The position numbers and the translations under genes were made by a program. The notes under the pieces were generated by a model. It made no database searches. It had not been told where the DNA came from and saw nothing but the letters and a program-made list of their open reading frames with translations. Below, one piece after another: positions 56,001 to 64,000 of a DNA stretch of 64,000 nt (the first letter of the stretch is position 1; each line of letters opens with the position of its first letter). Source of the DNA: Acidobacteriota bacterium (GTDB lineage: Bacteria; Acidobacteriota; Vicinamibacteria; Vicinamibacterales; UBA2999); contig CANKJK010000003.1 in NCBI GenBank assembly GCA_947482665.1, forward strand, positions 248,001 through 312,000, given 5' to 3'.

Positions 56001-58322
56001 GTGCGCACGCCCACCCATTCACGCAAGCTCCACATCCTGCTCGCGGTCCTGCTCGGACTCGCGGCCGTCCATGCTGCCTCGGCCCAGGTGGTCATCGCGC
56101 CCACCGGTGTCTCGCTCCCTGTCGGATCGAGCCGACAGTTCTCCGCCACGGTTTCCGGTGCACCGGCGTCCGGCGCGTCCTGGACGGTCAATGGCCTGCC
56201 CGGGGGTGACTCGACCGTCGGATACATCTCCCCCACGGGCCTCTACTACGCCCCTGCCAAGACGCCAGCCGGCTATGCCGTGACGATTGGCGCCAGCGTG
56301 TCCAACCCGGCCGGCTCGGGGTCGACGACCCTCATCGTGCGCGAACAGATTCCGTGGCTCACCACCATCACGCCGACCACGGTGGCGACCGGCGCCTTCA
56401 GTCTGACGGTGACCGGCAGCCGGTTCGTGAACGGCGCACAGGTCCGCCTGAATGGCGTGCCCGTCCAGACCGCGTATGTGTCGTCCACCCAGCTCACGGC
56501 GACCGGGTCGATCGTGACGCCGGGCACCGTCGCGCTGACAGTGGCCAATCCCGGTCCAGGGGCCGTTTCCACCCCTCTCTCGGTCGTCGTGTCCACGGCG
56601 ACGGTGGTGAGCATTGCACCCACCACGACGACAGTGGATCTCGGGACCTCCACCGCCTTTCAGGCCACCGTCTCCAACGCCTCCGACACGTCGGTGACGT
56701 GGCAGGTCAACGGCAAGATCGGCGGCGGACTGGGCACCGGCACCATCACGCCGGCCGGCATCTACACCGCGCCGGCCATGCTGCCCGTGGGTGGACTCGT
56801 GACCGTCACGGCTGTCGCCAACGCGGACGGCGTGACGAAGGCCTCCGCGAAGGTGCTTCTCAAGGATCCGCAGGCGCTCACCTTCAGTCGCTTCCTCTCG
56901 CAGGCGACCTTCGGGCCCACACCCGCAACCATGGCGCATGCCGAGCAGGTCGGCATGTTGGCGTTCCTCGATGAACAGTTCGCGACCGCCGAATCGCCCA
57001 TCCCTCCAGCGGCCAGCGCGACCCGGCAAAACGTCATCGATGCCTTCATGACCAACATCGTGACGGGCAACGACCAGCTCCGCCAACGCGTGATCTTCGC
57101 GCTGAGCGAGGTCCTGACCATCAGCTTCAACAAGAACACCAACGGCAACGAAGTGTCGCCGTGGCTGCAGATCCTCAGCCGGAACGCCTTCGGCAACTAC
57201 CGGACGCTGCTGCGCGAGTTGAGCACCGACGCCACGATGGGTCACTACCTCGACCTGGTCAACAGCAGCGCCGGCGCCCCTGGGACGCCCAACGCGGCCA
57301 ATGAGAACTACCCGCGCGAGGTCATGCAGCTCTTCTCGATCGGGCTCTACAAGCTCAACCTCGACGGCTCCGTGCAGAAGGACGCCAACGGCCCGATTCC
57401 GAGCTACACGCAGTTCGATGTGCAGCAGCTCGCGAAGGCCATGACCGGCTGGACGTATCCCAACAGCCCGGGGTCGAACGGCACGCCAGGGATGAACGGA
57501 ATGGGCGGCAACTACGCCTACGCCGCCGGAACGATGCTGCCCATGCAGAACCGCCACGACCTGTCGGCGAAGCTCGTGCTCGGGCAGGCCATCCCGGGCG
57601 GGCAATCGGCTCAGCAGGATATGGATGATGCGATCACCATCCTCTTCAATCACCCCAACGTCGGGCCGTTCATCGCCACGCGACTGATCCGGGCGCTGGT
57701 GACGAGCAATCCGAGTCCGGCCTACATCACCCGCGTCGCGACGGTCTTCAACGGCTCGCAGGGCACGCGCGGCGACATGCAGGCGACGATTCGCGCCGTC
57801 CTGATGGACCCGGAGGCCCGCGACGATAACCCGCCGCCCACCTTCGGCCGGCTGCGCACGGCGATTCAGACCATGGCGGCCTTCGTCCGTGCGATGGGCT
57901 ATCCCTTCAGCGGCGGGTCCGGCATGGCCTACCTCTTCGAGGACATGAATGAGGGCCCGCTGAACGCGGCGAGCGTGTTCGGCCACTATTCGCCCTCCTT
58001 CAAGATCCCGAAGTCGCCCCTCTACGGGCCCGAGTTCCAGATCTACGCGCCGAGCGATGCCGCCAACCGGGCGAATCTGCTCTACGGCTATCTCTTCAAC
58101 CCGTGGCCCATCCACCCGCTGCTGCAGCCGTTCGTGGCGCTGGCGGGTGACAGCCTTGCGCTGGTGACGGCTGTCGATAACGCCGTGCTCTTCGGGCGGA
58201 TGTCGCCAGGTCTACGCGCGGCGATCACCGCCGCGCTTCCAGCGATGGGTGACGACTACCAGCGGACGATCACGGCCTTCTATCTGGCGATCGCCACCGG
58301 CGAATTCCAGGTGCAGCGCTGA
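56001..58322 (+). CDS. Exported DUF1800 protein with Ig/IPT-like domains
   Basis: The 773-residue protein has a signal peptide (HILLAVLLGLAAVHAASA), then a Big-like segment (30-115), an IPT/TIG-like domain (116-200: ITPTTVATGAFSLTVTGSRF), another Big-like domain (205-290), and the DUF1800 core (from about 293): FSRFLSQATFGPTPATMAHA, RQRVIFALSEVLTIS, ENYPREVMQLFSIGLYKLN, QQLAKAMTGWTYP. DUF1800 genes are commonly paired with DUF1501 genes, as here. They are thought to act outside the cytoplasm, but the reaction is unknown. The GTG start at 56001 is preceded by AGGAG, held in the leader stem. Confidence 0.9.
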   Translation: MRTPTHSRKLHILLAVLLGLAAVHAASAQVVIAPTGVSLPVGSSRQFSATVSGAPASGASWTVNGLPGGDSTVGYISPTGLYYAPAKTPAGYAVTIGASVSNPAGSGSTTLIVREQIPWLTTITPTTVATGAFSLTVTGSRFVNGAQVRLNGVPVQTAYVSSTQLTATGSIVTPGTVALTVANPGPGAVSTPLSVVVSTATVVSIAPTTTTVDLGTSTAFQATVSNASDTSVTWQVNGKIGGGLGTGTITPAGIYTAPAMLPVGGLVTVTAVANADGVTKASAKVLLKDPQALTFSRFLSQATFGPTPATMAHAEQVGMLAFLDEQFATAESPIPPAASATRQNVIDAFMTNIVTGNDQLRQRVIFALSEVLTISFNKNTNGNEVSPWLQILSRNAFGNYRTLLRELSTDATMGHYLDLVNSSAGAPGTPNAANENYPREVMQLFSIGLYKLNLDGSVQKDANGPIPSYTQFDVQQLAKAMTGWTYPNSPGSNGTPGMNGMGGNYAYAAGTMLPMQNRHDLSAKLVLGQAIPGGQSAQQDMDDAITILFNHPNVGPFIATRLIRALVTSNPSPAYITRVATVFNGSQGTRGDMQATIRAVLMDPEARDDNPPPTFGRLRTAIQTMAAFVRAMGYPFSGGSGMAYLFEDMNEGPLNAASVFGHYSPSFKIPKSPLYGPEFQIYAPSDAANRANLLYGYLFNPWPIHPLLQPFVALAGDSLALVTAVDNAVLFGRMSPGLRAAITAALPAMGDDYQRTITAFYLAIATGEFQVQR

Positions 58323-58351
58323 CCGCGCTTTCAGGGATCAGGAGACAGGTG

Positions 58352-59713
58352 ATGACGCATCGGCATGGACGGTCCAGGCGGGAATTCCTGCAGCTGGGCG
58401 CGGCAGCAGGCATGGTGGCAGGACTCGGGCGCTACTCAACGCTCTCGGCGGCATCGGACTACAAGGCCGTCGTCTGCGTGTTCCTGCTCGGCGGCAACGA
58501 CGGGCACAACATGGTCGTGCCGCTGGGCGGGCCGGAGTACGCGGCGTATCAGGCCGCACGGGGTGGTCTGGCGCTCGCGGCGGGGCAGCTCCCGCCGATC
58601 GCTGACCCCGTGCAGGGGCAGTTCGGTTTCCACTACGCGATGCCCGAAGTGGCGGCGCTCTACAACCAGGGCCGGCTTGGCGTCGTGAGCAATGTCGGCA
58701 TGCTGGTCCAGCCGACGTCCTATTTCGATCTCAGCAATCCGGCGCACCCGCTCCCCTCGCAGCTGCGGTCGCACTCCGACCAGGTGGCGGAGATGATGAG
58801 CGGCGTGCCCGACACCAGCGGCGCCAATGGCTGGGGCGGGCGCATGCTCGACGCCCTCCAGACCGCGAACGCAGGGACGTCTTTCCCGGTCTCCATTGCC
58901 ATGAACAGCCCCGCGCTCTTCTGCGCGGGCAAGTTCGTGCAGGGCGCGAGCGTGCGGCCCGGGAATGCCATGGACCAGACCTTCCTCGGCATCTATCCTC
59001 CGGGGGCCGCCGCGGCGCGCCGGACCGCGCTCCAGCAGGTCGTCGCCGCTGACAGCGGAAGCCATCTCATCAATGCGGCCAATGCCTCGATGGGCACGGC
59101 GCTCGCGCTGAATCCGATGCTGCGTCAGGCTGCGGCCACCGTGCAGTTCACGAAGAAGTTTCCGCAGACCACACTCGGGCGCCAGCTTGAGGAGGTGGCG
59201 CGCATCATCAATCTGCGCGGCCAGCTCGGCGTCAGCCGGCAGGTCTTCTACTGCAGCCTCGGTGGCTTCGACACGCACGGCGGCCAGTCCTACCAGCAGA
59301 TGGCACTGCTCACCGAGGTGAGCCAGGCGTTCGACGCCTTCTACAAGGCGACCGAGCAGTTGAATGTGCCGGATGCGGTGACGACGTTCACCCTCTCGGA
59401 CTTCGGCCGGACGCTGCAGCCGAGCGGCACGGGCTCCGACCACGGATGGGGCAACCACCAGCTGGTGATGGGTGGCGCCGTCAACGGCGGCCGGATCTAC
59501 GGAACGTTCCCGAAGGCCACCAACTACGCAAACCTGAACGCGACCCACGACGACTACGCCGATGCGCGCGGCACGATGCTGCCGAACATCTCGTTGGCGC
59601 AGTACGGGGCGACGATCGCGAACTGGTTCGGGGCCACCGCCGATGCCGAACTTGACGACATCTGTCCTCCGCTCGTGAACTTCGCCGTCAGGAACCTCGG
59701 CTTCATGGCGTGA
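58352..59713 (+). CDS. Tat-exported DUF1501 protein
   Basis: The 453-residue protein begins with a twin-arginine signal (RSRREFLQLGAAAGMVAG), then DUF1501: VVCVFLLGGNDGHNMVVPL, FGFHYAMPEVAALYNQGRLGVVSNVG, LRSHSDQVAEMMSG, VFYCSLGGFDTHGGQSYQQMALL, FTLSDFGRTLQPSGTGSDHGWGNHQLVMGG. The DFGRT and GSDHGWG blocks resemble the alkaline phosphatase/sulfatase-like fold, suggesting a metal-bound hydrolase. The ATG at 58352 has GGAG 7 nt upstream; it lies 29 nt after the DUF1800 gene, so the pair form one transcript. Confidence 0.93.
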   Translation: MTHRHGRSRREFLQLGAAAGMVAGLGRYSTLSAASDYKAVVCVFLLGGNDGHNMVVPLGGPEYAAYQAARGGLALAAGQLPPIADPVQGQFGFHYAMPEVAALYNQGRLGVVSNVGMLVQPTSYFDLSNPAHPLPSQLRSHSDQVAEMMSGVPDTSGANGWGGRMLDALQTANAGTSFPVSIAMNSPALFCAGKFVQGASVRPGNAMDQTFLGIYPPGAAAARRTALQQVVAADSGSHLINAANASMGTALALNPMLRQAAATVQFTKKFPQTTLGRQLEEVARIINLRGQLGVSRQVFYCSLGGFDTHGGQSYQQMALLTEVSQAFDAFYKATEQLNVPDAVTTFTLSDFGRTLQPSGTGSDHGWGNHQLVMGGAVNGGRIYGTFPKATNYANLNATHDDYADARGTMLPNISLAQYGATIANWFGATADAELDDICPPLVNFAVRNLGFMA

Positions 59714-59749
59714 CCCACCGCATCCGGAGCACTCGTGGCACCGGCCTTC

Positions 59750-59803
59750 GGTAACATGGCCCTCGCAGTTGCGCGGGGAGTCCCGCCCGCCTGCGAGTCT
59801 TCC
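59750..59803 (+). promoter_or_regulatory. Two-stem leader RNA with ribosome site in the outer stem (copy B)
   Basis: GGTAACA at 59750-59756 is followed by an outer stem CTCGCAG/CTGCGAG (59762-59768, 59791-59797; 7 bp) around an inner hairpin GCGGG/CCCGC (59773-59777, 59782-59786) with a GAGT loop. The right arm ends in GAG, 6 nt before ATG 59804. The inner hairpin is almost the same as copy A, while the outer stems differ in sequence yet still pair, which argues for a conserved structure. ATG codons at 59735-59756 upstream would put the stems inside a coding region and are less likely starts. Confidence 0.6.
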
Positions 59804-60856
59804 ATGGGTGGTTCCGTCTCCGAGCGGCAGGATCCTGAGGTTCGGGCCTTCTGCATGGCGCATCCCGACGACGCTGATGCCCGTCTGCGGCTGCTGGCGG
59901 AGCGTGCCTCGACGGTGGTGGCCGGGGTTGTCGGCCGCCGCCTGCGCGAGACGCGTGATCGGCAGGAGACGGAGGACATCCGCCACGACGTGCTCCTGCG
60001 CCTGATGTGTCGGCTCAGGCGTGAGCGGGAAGCGCCTGGAGAGGAGCCCATCGTGGACCTGCTCTCCTATGCCGCGGTGATGGCCGAGCATGCCTGCTAT
60101 GCCTATCTGCGGCGTCGTCATCCGGGTCGGGCGCGGCTCAAGAATCGCATCCGCTACATCCTTCTGCGTCAGCCGGAGTTTCGTCTGAGTGGCGGCGACG
60201 GCGGGCGCCTGATTGCGTCCCGCGCCGCGTGGCCCGCCTCGGAGGCGCTCTCCGGTACCGAGCGGGCGAAGGCAATGCATGTGGCCGGTGCGTCGGCGCG
60301 CGTGGCGGCGCTGGAGGGGCGCGATCCGTCGAGTGTCACGCTGCCGGTGCTCGTCGAGGCGGTGCTGCGCGAGTGTCGCGGAGGCATGGAGGTCGACGAC
60401 CTTGTCTCGGCCGTGGCGGCCGTGCTCGGCGTCGACGATGGTCCCGAGGACGAACGCGTCGGCTTCGGCATGGCCACCGAGCCGCTGCCTGATCGGCTCG
60501 TGGACCGGGCGCGCATGATTCCCGAACTGCTCGGGGATCGGGAGTATCTGGCCGCGGCGTGGGCAGAGATTCAGACGCTGCCGCTGCGGCAGCGGGTCGC
60601 GCTGCTGCTCAATCTGCGGGACGCGGACGGGCGCGACCTGACGTCGCTGATGCCGCTGCTCGGCGTGGCGACCTTCGAGCAGATGGCGGCGTGTCTGGAA
60701 ATGTCGGCCGCGGCGCTGGCTGCGGTGTGGGCCGAATTGCCGATTGACGATCTCCGTCTGGCGGACCGGCTCGGCGTCAGCCGCCAGCAGGTGATCAATT
60801 TGCGGAAGTCCGCGCGCGAGCGTTTGGCGCGGCGTCTCCGGCGGTGGTCGTCGTGA
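59804..60856 (+). CDS. Sigma-70-like factor, divergent
   Basis: The 350-residue protein has sigma region 2-like helices near the N-terminus (RQETEDIRHDVLLRLMCRLRRER) and a C-terminal region 4-like helix-turn-helix (IDDLRLADRLGVSRQQVINLRKSARERLARRL). The ~140 residues between them (110-290) are longer than in an ECF sigma factor, with several helical stretches (LTVLVEAVLRECRGGMEVDDLV, RQRVALLLNLRDADGRDL). It most resembles the sigma-like proteins paired with zf-HC2 anti-sigma factors in large-genome bacteria. The ATG at 59804 is preferred, placing the leader stems in the untranslated region. Its stop overlaps a GTG of the anti-sigma gene. Confidence 0.8.
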   Translation: MGGSVSERQDPEVRAFCMAHPDDADARLRLLAERASTVVAGVVGRRLRETRDRQETEDIRHDVLLRLMCRLRREREAPGEEPIVDLLSYAAVMAEHACYAYLRRRHPGRARLKNRIRYILLRQPEFRLSGGDGGRLIASRAAWPASEALSGTERAKAMHVAGASARVAALEGRDPSSVTLPVLVEAVLRECRGGMEVDDLVSAVAAVLGVDDGPEDERVGFGMATEPLPDRLVDRARMIPELLGDREYLAAAWAEIQTLPLRQRVALLLNLRDADGRDLTSLMPLLGVATFEQMAACLEMSAAALAAVWAELPIDDLRLADRLGVSRQQVINLRKSARERLARRLRRWSS

Positions 60857-60870
60857 GGCAGGATGAAGGG

Positions 60871-62133
60871 ATGGCCGGGATGGGTGCAGACGATCACCAT
60901 CTGACGGATGAGGTGTTGCGCGGCTACGCCAGCGGGACGCTGGAGGTGTCGGCCCTGGCGGAGGCGTTGCAGCACGTGGGCCACTGCGAGGCGTGCCGCG
61001 AGGCGCTGGCACGCGCGGCCGGTGCGGCGGAGCGCGTGAAGGGGGCCTGGGCCCTGGGCGCCGCCGAGCCTGAGGTGCACCCCGATCCAGAAGCACTGAT
61101 GGCACTGGCTGACGGGATGCTCGACCACGCCAGCGCGCTGACGCTGCGCGCCCACATGGCGGTGTGTGACACCTGCGCCGAAGACCTGGCGGATTTTGAA
61201 GCTGCCCGGGGGGAGCTGCACTCCTCCGCTCGTGCGATGTCCGCTGAGCTTCCGGCTGAGAAAGCGACCTCGCCCGTGCTCACGTCCCCCTGGCTGCGCC
61301 TGGCTGCAGCGGCCGTGCTCGCTACGGTGACCGGCGGCGTGTGGTGGATGAACCGCCTGGCGGGGACGATGCCGAGCGACCAGCTCGCGCGAACGTCCGC
61401 CGCGCCCGCGCCTCAGTCCCCCTCTGGCGGCGACACCCCAGCCGTCGTGCTGACCGACGGTGTGGTGTCGCTGCTGGCAGACGGGGCCGTGCGCGGGCTC
61501 GACCTTCTGGAGGCCCCGGACCGTGCGGTGGTTGAAGGCCTGCTGCATGATCAACGCCTGCCGTCGCGTCCGCCCGATCCGGCACTGCGGCCGCCGCAGG
61601 GCGCGCTGATGGGTGCCCCCGCTGCGCCGGCGCGGCTCCGGCTGCTCACGCCCATCGGCGTCATCGTGGCCAGCGACCGCCCCACGCTGACCTGGACCGC
61701 CGTGCCTGGAGCGACGGCGTATCGGGTGTCGCTCTACGACGCGCGCCTGGTGCCGCAGGCTGAGAGCGGCGATCTCACGCGCGCTGAGTGGACGCCGCCG
61801 GCCCCGCTGGTGCGTGGCGCGCTGTACCTCTGGCAGGTGGAAGCAGACACACAGGCCGGTACACTCCGGGCCCCCGGCGCCGATGCGCCGGACGCGCGCT
61901 TCCGCGTGCTCTCCGCGGCTGACGCGGCCTCGCTGCGCGCGCTGGAGCAGGCGTCTCCGGCGTCGCCACTCCTGCTGGGTGCCCGCTATGCCGCGCTCGG
62001 TCTACGCGAGGACGCCGCGCGGCAGTTCGAGGTGCTGGCCGCGGCGAATCCGGCCTCGCCGTTGGCCGCCGCGCTCGCGCGCGAGGCGCGCGCTCAGGTC
62101 CCGTCGCCGACGAGGACGAACGGCGCCCAGTAG
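60871..62133 (+). CDS. Membrane anti-sigma factor with two zinc fingers and periplasmic domains
   Basis: The 420-residue protein has two HxxxCxxC zinc-finger motifs: HVGHCEAC (residues about 28-35) and HMAVCDTC (near 90), the zf-HC2 pattern that grips sigma factors. One membrane helix follows (LRLAAAAVLATVTGGVWWM, near 140-160). Outside the membrane is an FnIII-like segment (SDRPTLTWTAVPGATAYRVSLYD, residues 265-350) and a TPR-like helical end (LLLGARYAALGLREDAARQFEVLA). ATG 60871 has AGG 8 nt upstream; GTG 60853, overlapping the sigma stop (GTGA), is an alternative. Its 3' end overlaps the convergent CHAT gene by 40 nt. Confidence 0.82.
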   Translation: MAGMGADDHHLTDEVLRGYASGTLEVSALAEALQHVGHCEACREALARAAGAAERVKGAWALGAAEPEVHPDPEALMALADGMLDHASALTLRAHMAVCDTCAEDLADFEAARGELHSSARAMSAELPAEKATSPVLTSPWLRLAAAAVLATVTGGVWWMNRLAGTMPSDQLARTSAAPAPQSPSGGDTPAVVLTDGVVSLLADGAVRGLDLLEAPDRAVVEGLLHDQRLPSRPPDPALRPPQGALMGAPAAPARLRLLTPIGVIVASDRPTLTWTAVPGATAYRVSLYDARLVPQAESGDLTRAEWTPPAPLVRGALYLWQVEADTQAGTLRAPGADAPDARFRVLSAADAASLRALEQASPASPLLLGARYAALGLREDAARQFEVLAAANPASPLAAALAREARAQVPSPTRTNGAQ

Positions 62134-64000
62134 AAGGGATGGGCGTAGGTGCCGCCGTGCAGTAACTGCATCGCGGCGGCGCGCAGCGCGTCAGCGCGGC
62201 CGGCCACGTGTCCGGTCTTGAGCACGCTGTCGCGGATACGGCGGTGGAAGGCCATCATGAATTCGGTGGTGCTCACGGAGTCGACCTGCCACTCTGAGAC
62301 CACGGCGCTCCCGGCGCCGGCGGCCAGCACCGCCCACGTCAGCCCAATGAGACCCTCGCCTTCCCTCACGCGTCCGCGGCCCGAATCACAGGCCGACAAC
62401 ACCACGAGGTCAGACCCGAGGCGCAGCTCCAGCATCCGCGCGGCATCCAGCACCGGCAATTCGCCATCGGCACCGGCAGCGCCAAGCTGCACGTAGGACC
62501 GCATGGGATTGCCGCCGTCGAACACCCCGTGCGCGGCCACGTGGAGGATCCGTGCAGAGCCGCCATCACGGACTGTCTGTGGCGTGGCTCTGGCGCCGAC
62601 CACCAGTTGCCCGCGCCGACCGTAGAGCGCGGCGACGCTGCGCGCCTGCTGTTCCGCCTCCTTCAGCGGCGCGTCGGTCGCGCCGCCTCCGGCACTGCCG
62701 ATGATCAGCGCATCCGTGCCGCGAGGCGCTCGGCTCTTCCCGCGCTCCATGAGCGCGGCGAGCGCATGCACAGAGGGCGCGAAGGTCACCGCGACGTCTT
62801 CGATGAGATAGCGGCCCGTCGGACTCATGAGCGCCTGAAAGGGGAGTTCCCAGAGGGGGCCGTCAGGCACGATGGTCCAGTGCTGCGCTCCCGCCAGAGC
62901 AGGGGCCAACGGTGCGATCAGGGCGTTGTAGAGATCGCGGGCGGACTGCGCGATGGCGAGATCGCGCGTCGCGAGCTGTTCGCGGAACCGCGTGGTGCGG
63001 CGCGCCAGTTCCGCATGGGTCACCGGGAGTCGGATCGCCGTGACGGTGGTCCGGCCGCGGTCGTCGCGCCGTGCCACGAACGCCGAGGTATTCGTACCGG
63101 CGACGGCGAACGACACCACGGCGTGCGCAGGGGTCACCAACAACGGAGCCAGATTCACGGGGCCGGTCGATCGGACAAGGTCCCCGCTCGCATCCGGAGC
63201 GTCCTGGCCCGCCTGCGCGGATTCGAGCAGCTCGATGAGCGTCCTGGCCTTGGCACGCTCAGACGTGGCCAGCGCCTCGTCCGCACGGCCTGATTCCACG
63301 AGCAGGTCCACCAGTTCGCGGTAAGGATCCAGCCGCATCGCCAGGACTTGTTGCCGCTCGCGTGCTTCATCGCTCGCGGTCGCGCGCACGTCCTCCACGG
63401 CAGCGATGGCGTCGGTATAGGCGGCAATCGCCTCCGCCCGGTGGCCCAGCGCACGCTCGGCCTCCCCGAGCCTGGCCGATGCCCGCCAGCGCAGGTCGAG
63501 GCCTCCGATGGTGCGCGCCAGCGCCCCGGCCTCCAGGGCCCGCTGTTTCGCTTCCTCGGGTTGCTTGAGGTCCAGAAGGATGCGGACGATCAGGTTGAGC
63601 GAGTCGACCTGCCCGTGCGGGTTGCCGATGGCTGCACGCACCGCGAGGGCTCGACGCGCGGTGGCCAGCGCCGCCTCGGAATGTCCCTGCAGCCACTCAA
63701 GCTCCGCAATGCCAAAGAGCACCAGGCCGATGCTGCGCTGTTCGCCCGCAGCCTCGACGGCTGTCAGGGCCGCCTCGAACTGCGCACGCGCTTCGGCCCA
63801 CTGCTCCAAGCGCATGTGGTTCTGGGCGAGTCCGATCCGCACCGATGCACGCGAGCTGAGGTCGCGGTCGCCGCCGGGGACCGCCAGCGCGCGCTGCCAG
63901 TAATCCAGCGCCAGATCGACGTCACCGCGCAGTTCATGAATCGAGGCGATGTTCCCGAGTGTCGTGACGACATCGACACCCTCCATCTGCAGCGCCGCCT
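62094..64000 (-). CDS. TPR-CHAT caspase-like protein (5' end beyond the window)
   Basis: At least 635 residues are visible; the frame stays open to the window edge, so the N-terminus is missing. The visible N-terminal part holds tetratricopeptide-like helix pairs (ASIHELRGDVDLALDYWQRAL and others). The C-terminal CHAT domain has the caspase-type dyad: His in LHVAAHGVFDGG (codon 62529-62531) and Cys in VVLSACDSGRG (codon 62388-62390). Between them is SYVQLGAAGADGELPVLDAARMLELRLG, and it ends YAHPFYWAPFVLVGDG, the family's WAPFVLxG. CHAT proteins are separase/caspase-like proteases in some defence and cell-death systems. It is convergent with the sigma/anti-sigma pair, overlapping by 40 nt. Confidence 0.9.
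   Translation of the reverse strand, partial: AALQMEGVDVVTTLGNIASIHELRGDVDLALDYWQRALAVPGGDRDLSSRASVRIGLAQNHMRLEQWAEARAQFEAALTAVEAAGEQRSIGLVLFGIAELEWLQGHSEAALATARRALAVRAAIGNPHGQVDSLNLIVRILLDLKQPEEAKQRALEAGALARTIGGLDLRWRASARLGEAERALGHRAEAIAAYTDAIAAVEDVRATASDEARERQQVLAMRLDPYRELVDLLVESGRADEALATSERAKARTLIELLESAQAGQDAPDASGDLVRSTGPVNLAPLLVTPAHAVVSFAVAGTNTSAFVARRDDRGRTTVTAIRLPVTHAELARRTTRFREQLATRDLAIAQSARDLYNALIAPLAPALAGAQHWTIVPDGPLWELPFQALMSPTGRYLIEDVAVTFAPSVHALAALMERGKSRAPRGTDALIIGSAGGGATDAPLKEAEQQARSVAALYGRRGQLVVGARATPQTVRDGGSARILHVAAHGVFDGGNPMRSYVQLGAAGADGELPVLDAARMLELRLGSDLVVLSACDSGRGRVREGEGLIGLTWAVLAAGAGSAVVSEWQVDSVSTTEFMMAFHRRIRDSVLKTGHVAGRADALRAAAMQLLHGGTYAHPFYWAPFVLVGDGT

Noticed and set aside
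59736-59751. Near match to a sigma-54 promoter (TGGCACCGGCCTTCG) before the sigma-like gene
   Set aside because: The -12 element should contain GC after N10; here it reads CG, so the spacing and sequence do not fit.
58436-61105. Very long minus-strand open frame (889 codons) opposite the DUF1501/sigma genes
   Set aside because: It is an antisense shadow in high-GC DNA: low complexity, Arg/His rich, no domain, and it runs opposite several well-supported genes.

Overview
The window is high-GC bacterial chromosomal DNA, densely coded on both strands, with GTG starts and stop/start overlaps (ATGA, GTGA, TAATG) at most operon junctions. Several traits together suggest Acidobacteriota, perhaps class Vicinamibacteria: a DUF1800/DUF1501 export pair, exported beta-propeller, PhoX-like and CNA_B/barrel proteins, a B12-type acyl-CoA mutase beside glycolytic genes, and a sigma/anti-sigma/CHAT locus. 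This placement is inference; no rRNA or other marker gene is present to confirm it, and I saw no tRNA, CRISPR array or intact insertion sequence.

Layout. 1-2003 is gene-poor: one exported protein of unknown function lies between two diverged copies of a ~50 bp direct repeat. 2004-4438 (-) is a glycosyltransferase/methyltransferase/methyltransferase operon, divergent from a metallo-beta-lactamase-fold gene (4512-5261) across an AT-rich dyad. 5262-5721 is a decayed spacer with a strong hairpin. 5722-9311 holds two divergent exported proteins (PhoX-like, Asp-box propeller). 9355-16012 holds acetyl-CoA synthetase, a degenerate GGDEF protein, a type II/IV secretion ATPase with extra zinc ribbons, a J-domain protein and a LolD/MacB-type ATPase. 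16019-22006 (-) holds an exported phosphatase-like protein and a tight eno-gpmA-mutA-dppD-dppF operon. 22277-25109 holds two exported or envelope proteins ending in a clear intrinsic terminator. 25217-29589 is an NtrB/NtrC-like two-component system. 29628-35776 (-) is a six-gene envelope-polysaccharide operon (STAS, UbiA-type prenyltransferase, DUF362, RG-rich disordered protein, two GT4 glycosyltransferases). 35963-36482 (-) encodes a zinc ribbon protein and ribosomal protein S21. 36663-40376 holds purD, mtaB and a 2-oxoglutarate oxygenase. 40436-44566 is a TolC/EmrA/EmrB-type efflux operon.

The largest functional block is the purine operon (47012-55910): purB-purS-purQ-purL-purF-(exported HEAT-repeat protein)-purM-purN, preceded by rlmN (-) and an M16 peptidase (+). 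With purD at 36663 it covers most of the pathway to AIR plus adenylosuccinate lyase; purC, purE/K and purH are not here. PurS/PurQ/PurL is the three-subunit FGAM synthase.

The right end (55927-64000) is the most unusual part. It has an exported DUF1800 protein, a Tat-exported DUF1501 protein, a divergent sigma-70-like factor, a two-zinc-finger membrane anti-sigma factor, and, convergent and overlapping its 3' end, a TPR-CHAT caspase-like protein that runs off the window. The DUF1800 and sigma genes are each preceded by a similar two-stem RNA leader: a GC-rich inner hairpin of nearly the same sequence, and an outer stem of different sequence whose right arm ends in GAG exactly 6 nt before the chosen start codon. 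This is my best candidate for an undescribed regulated system.
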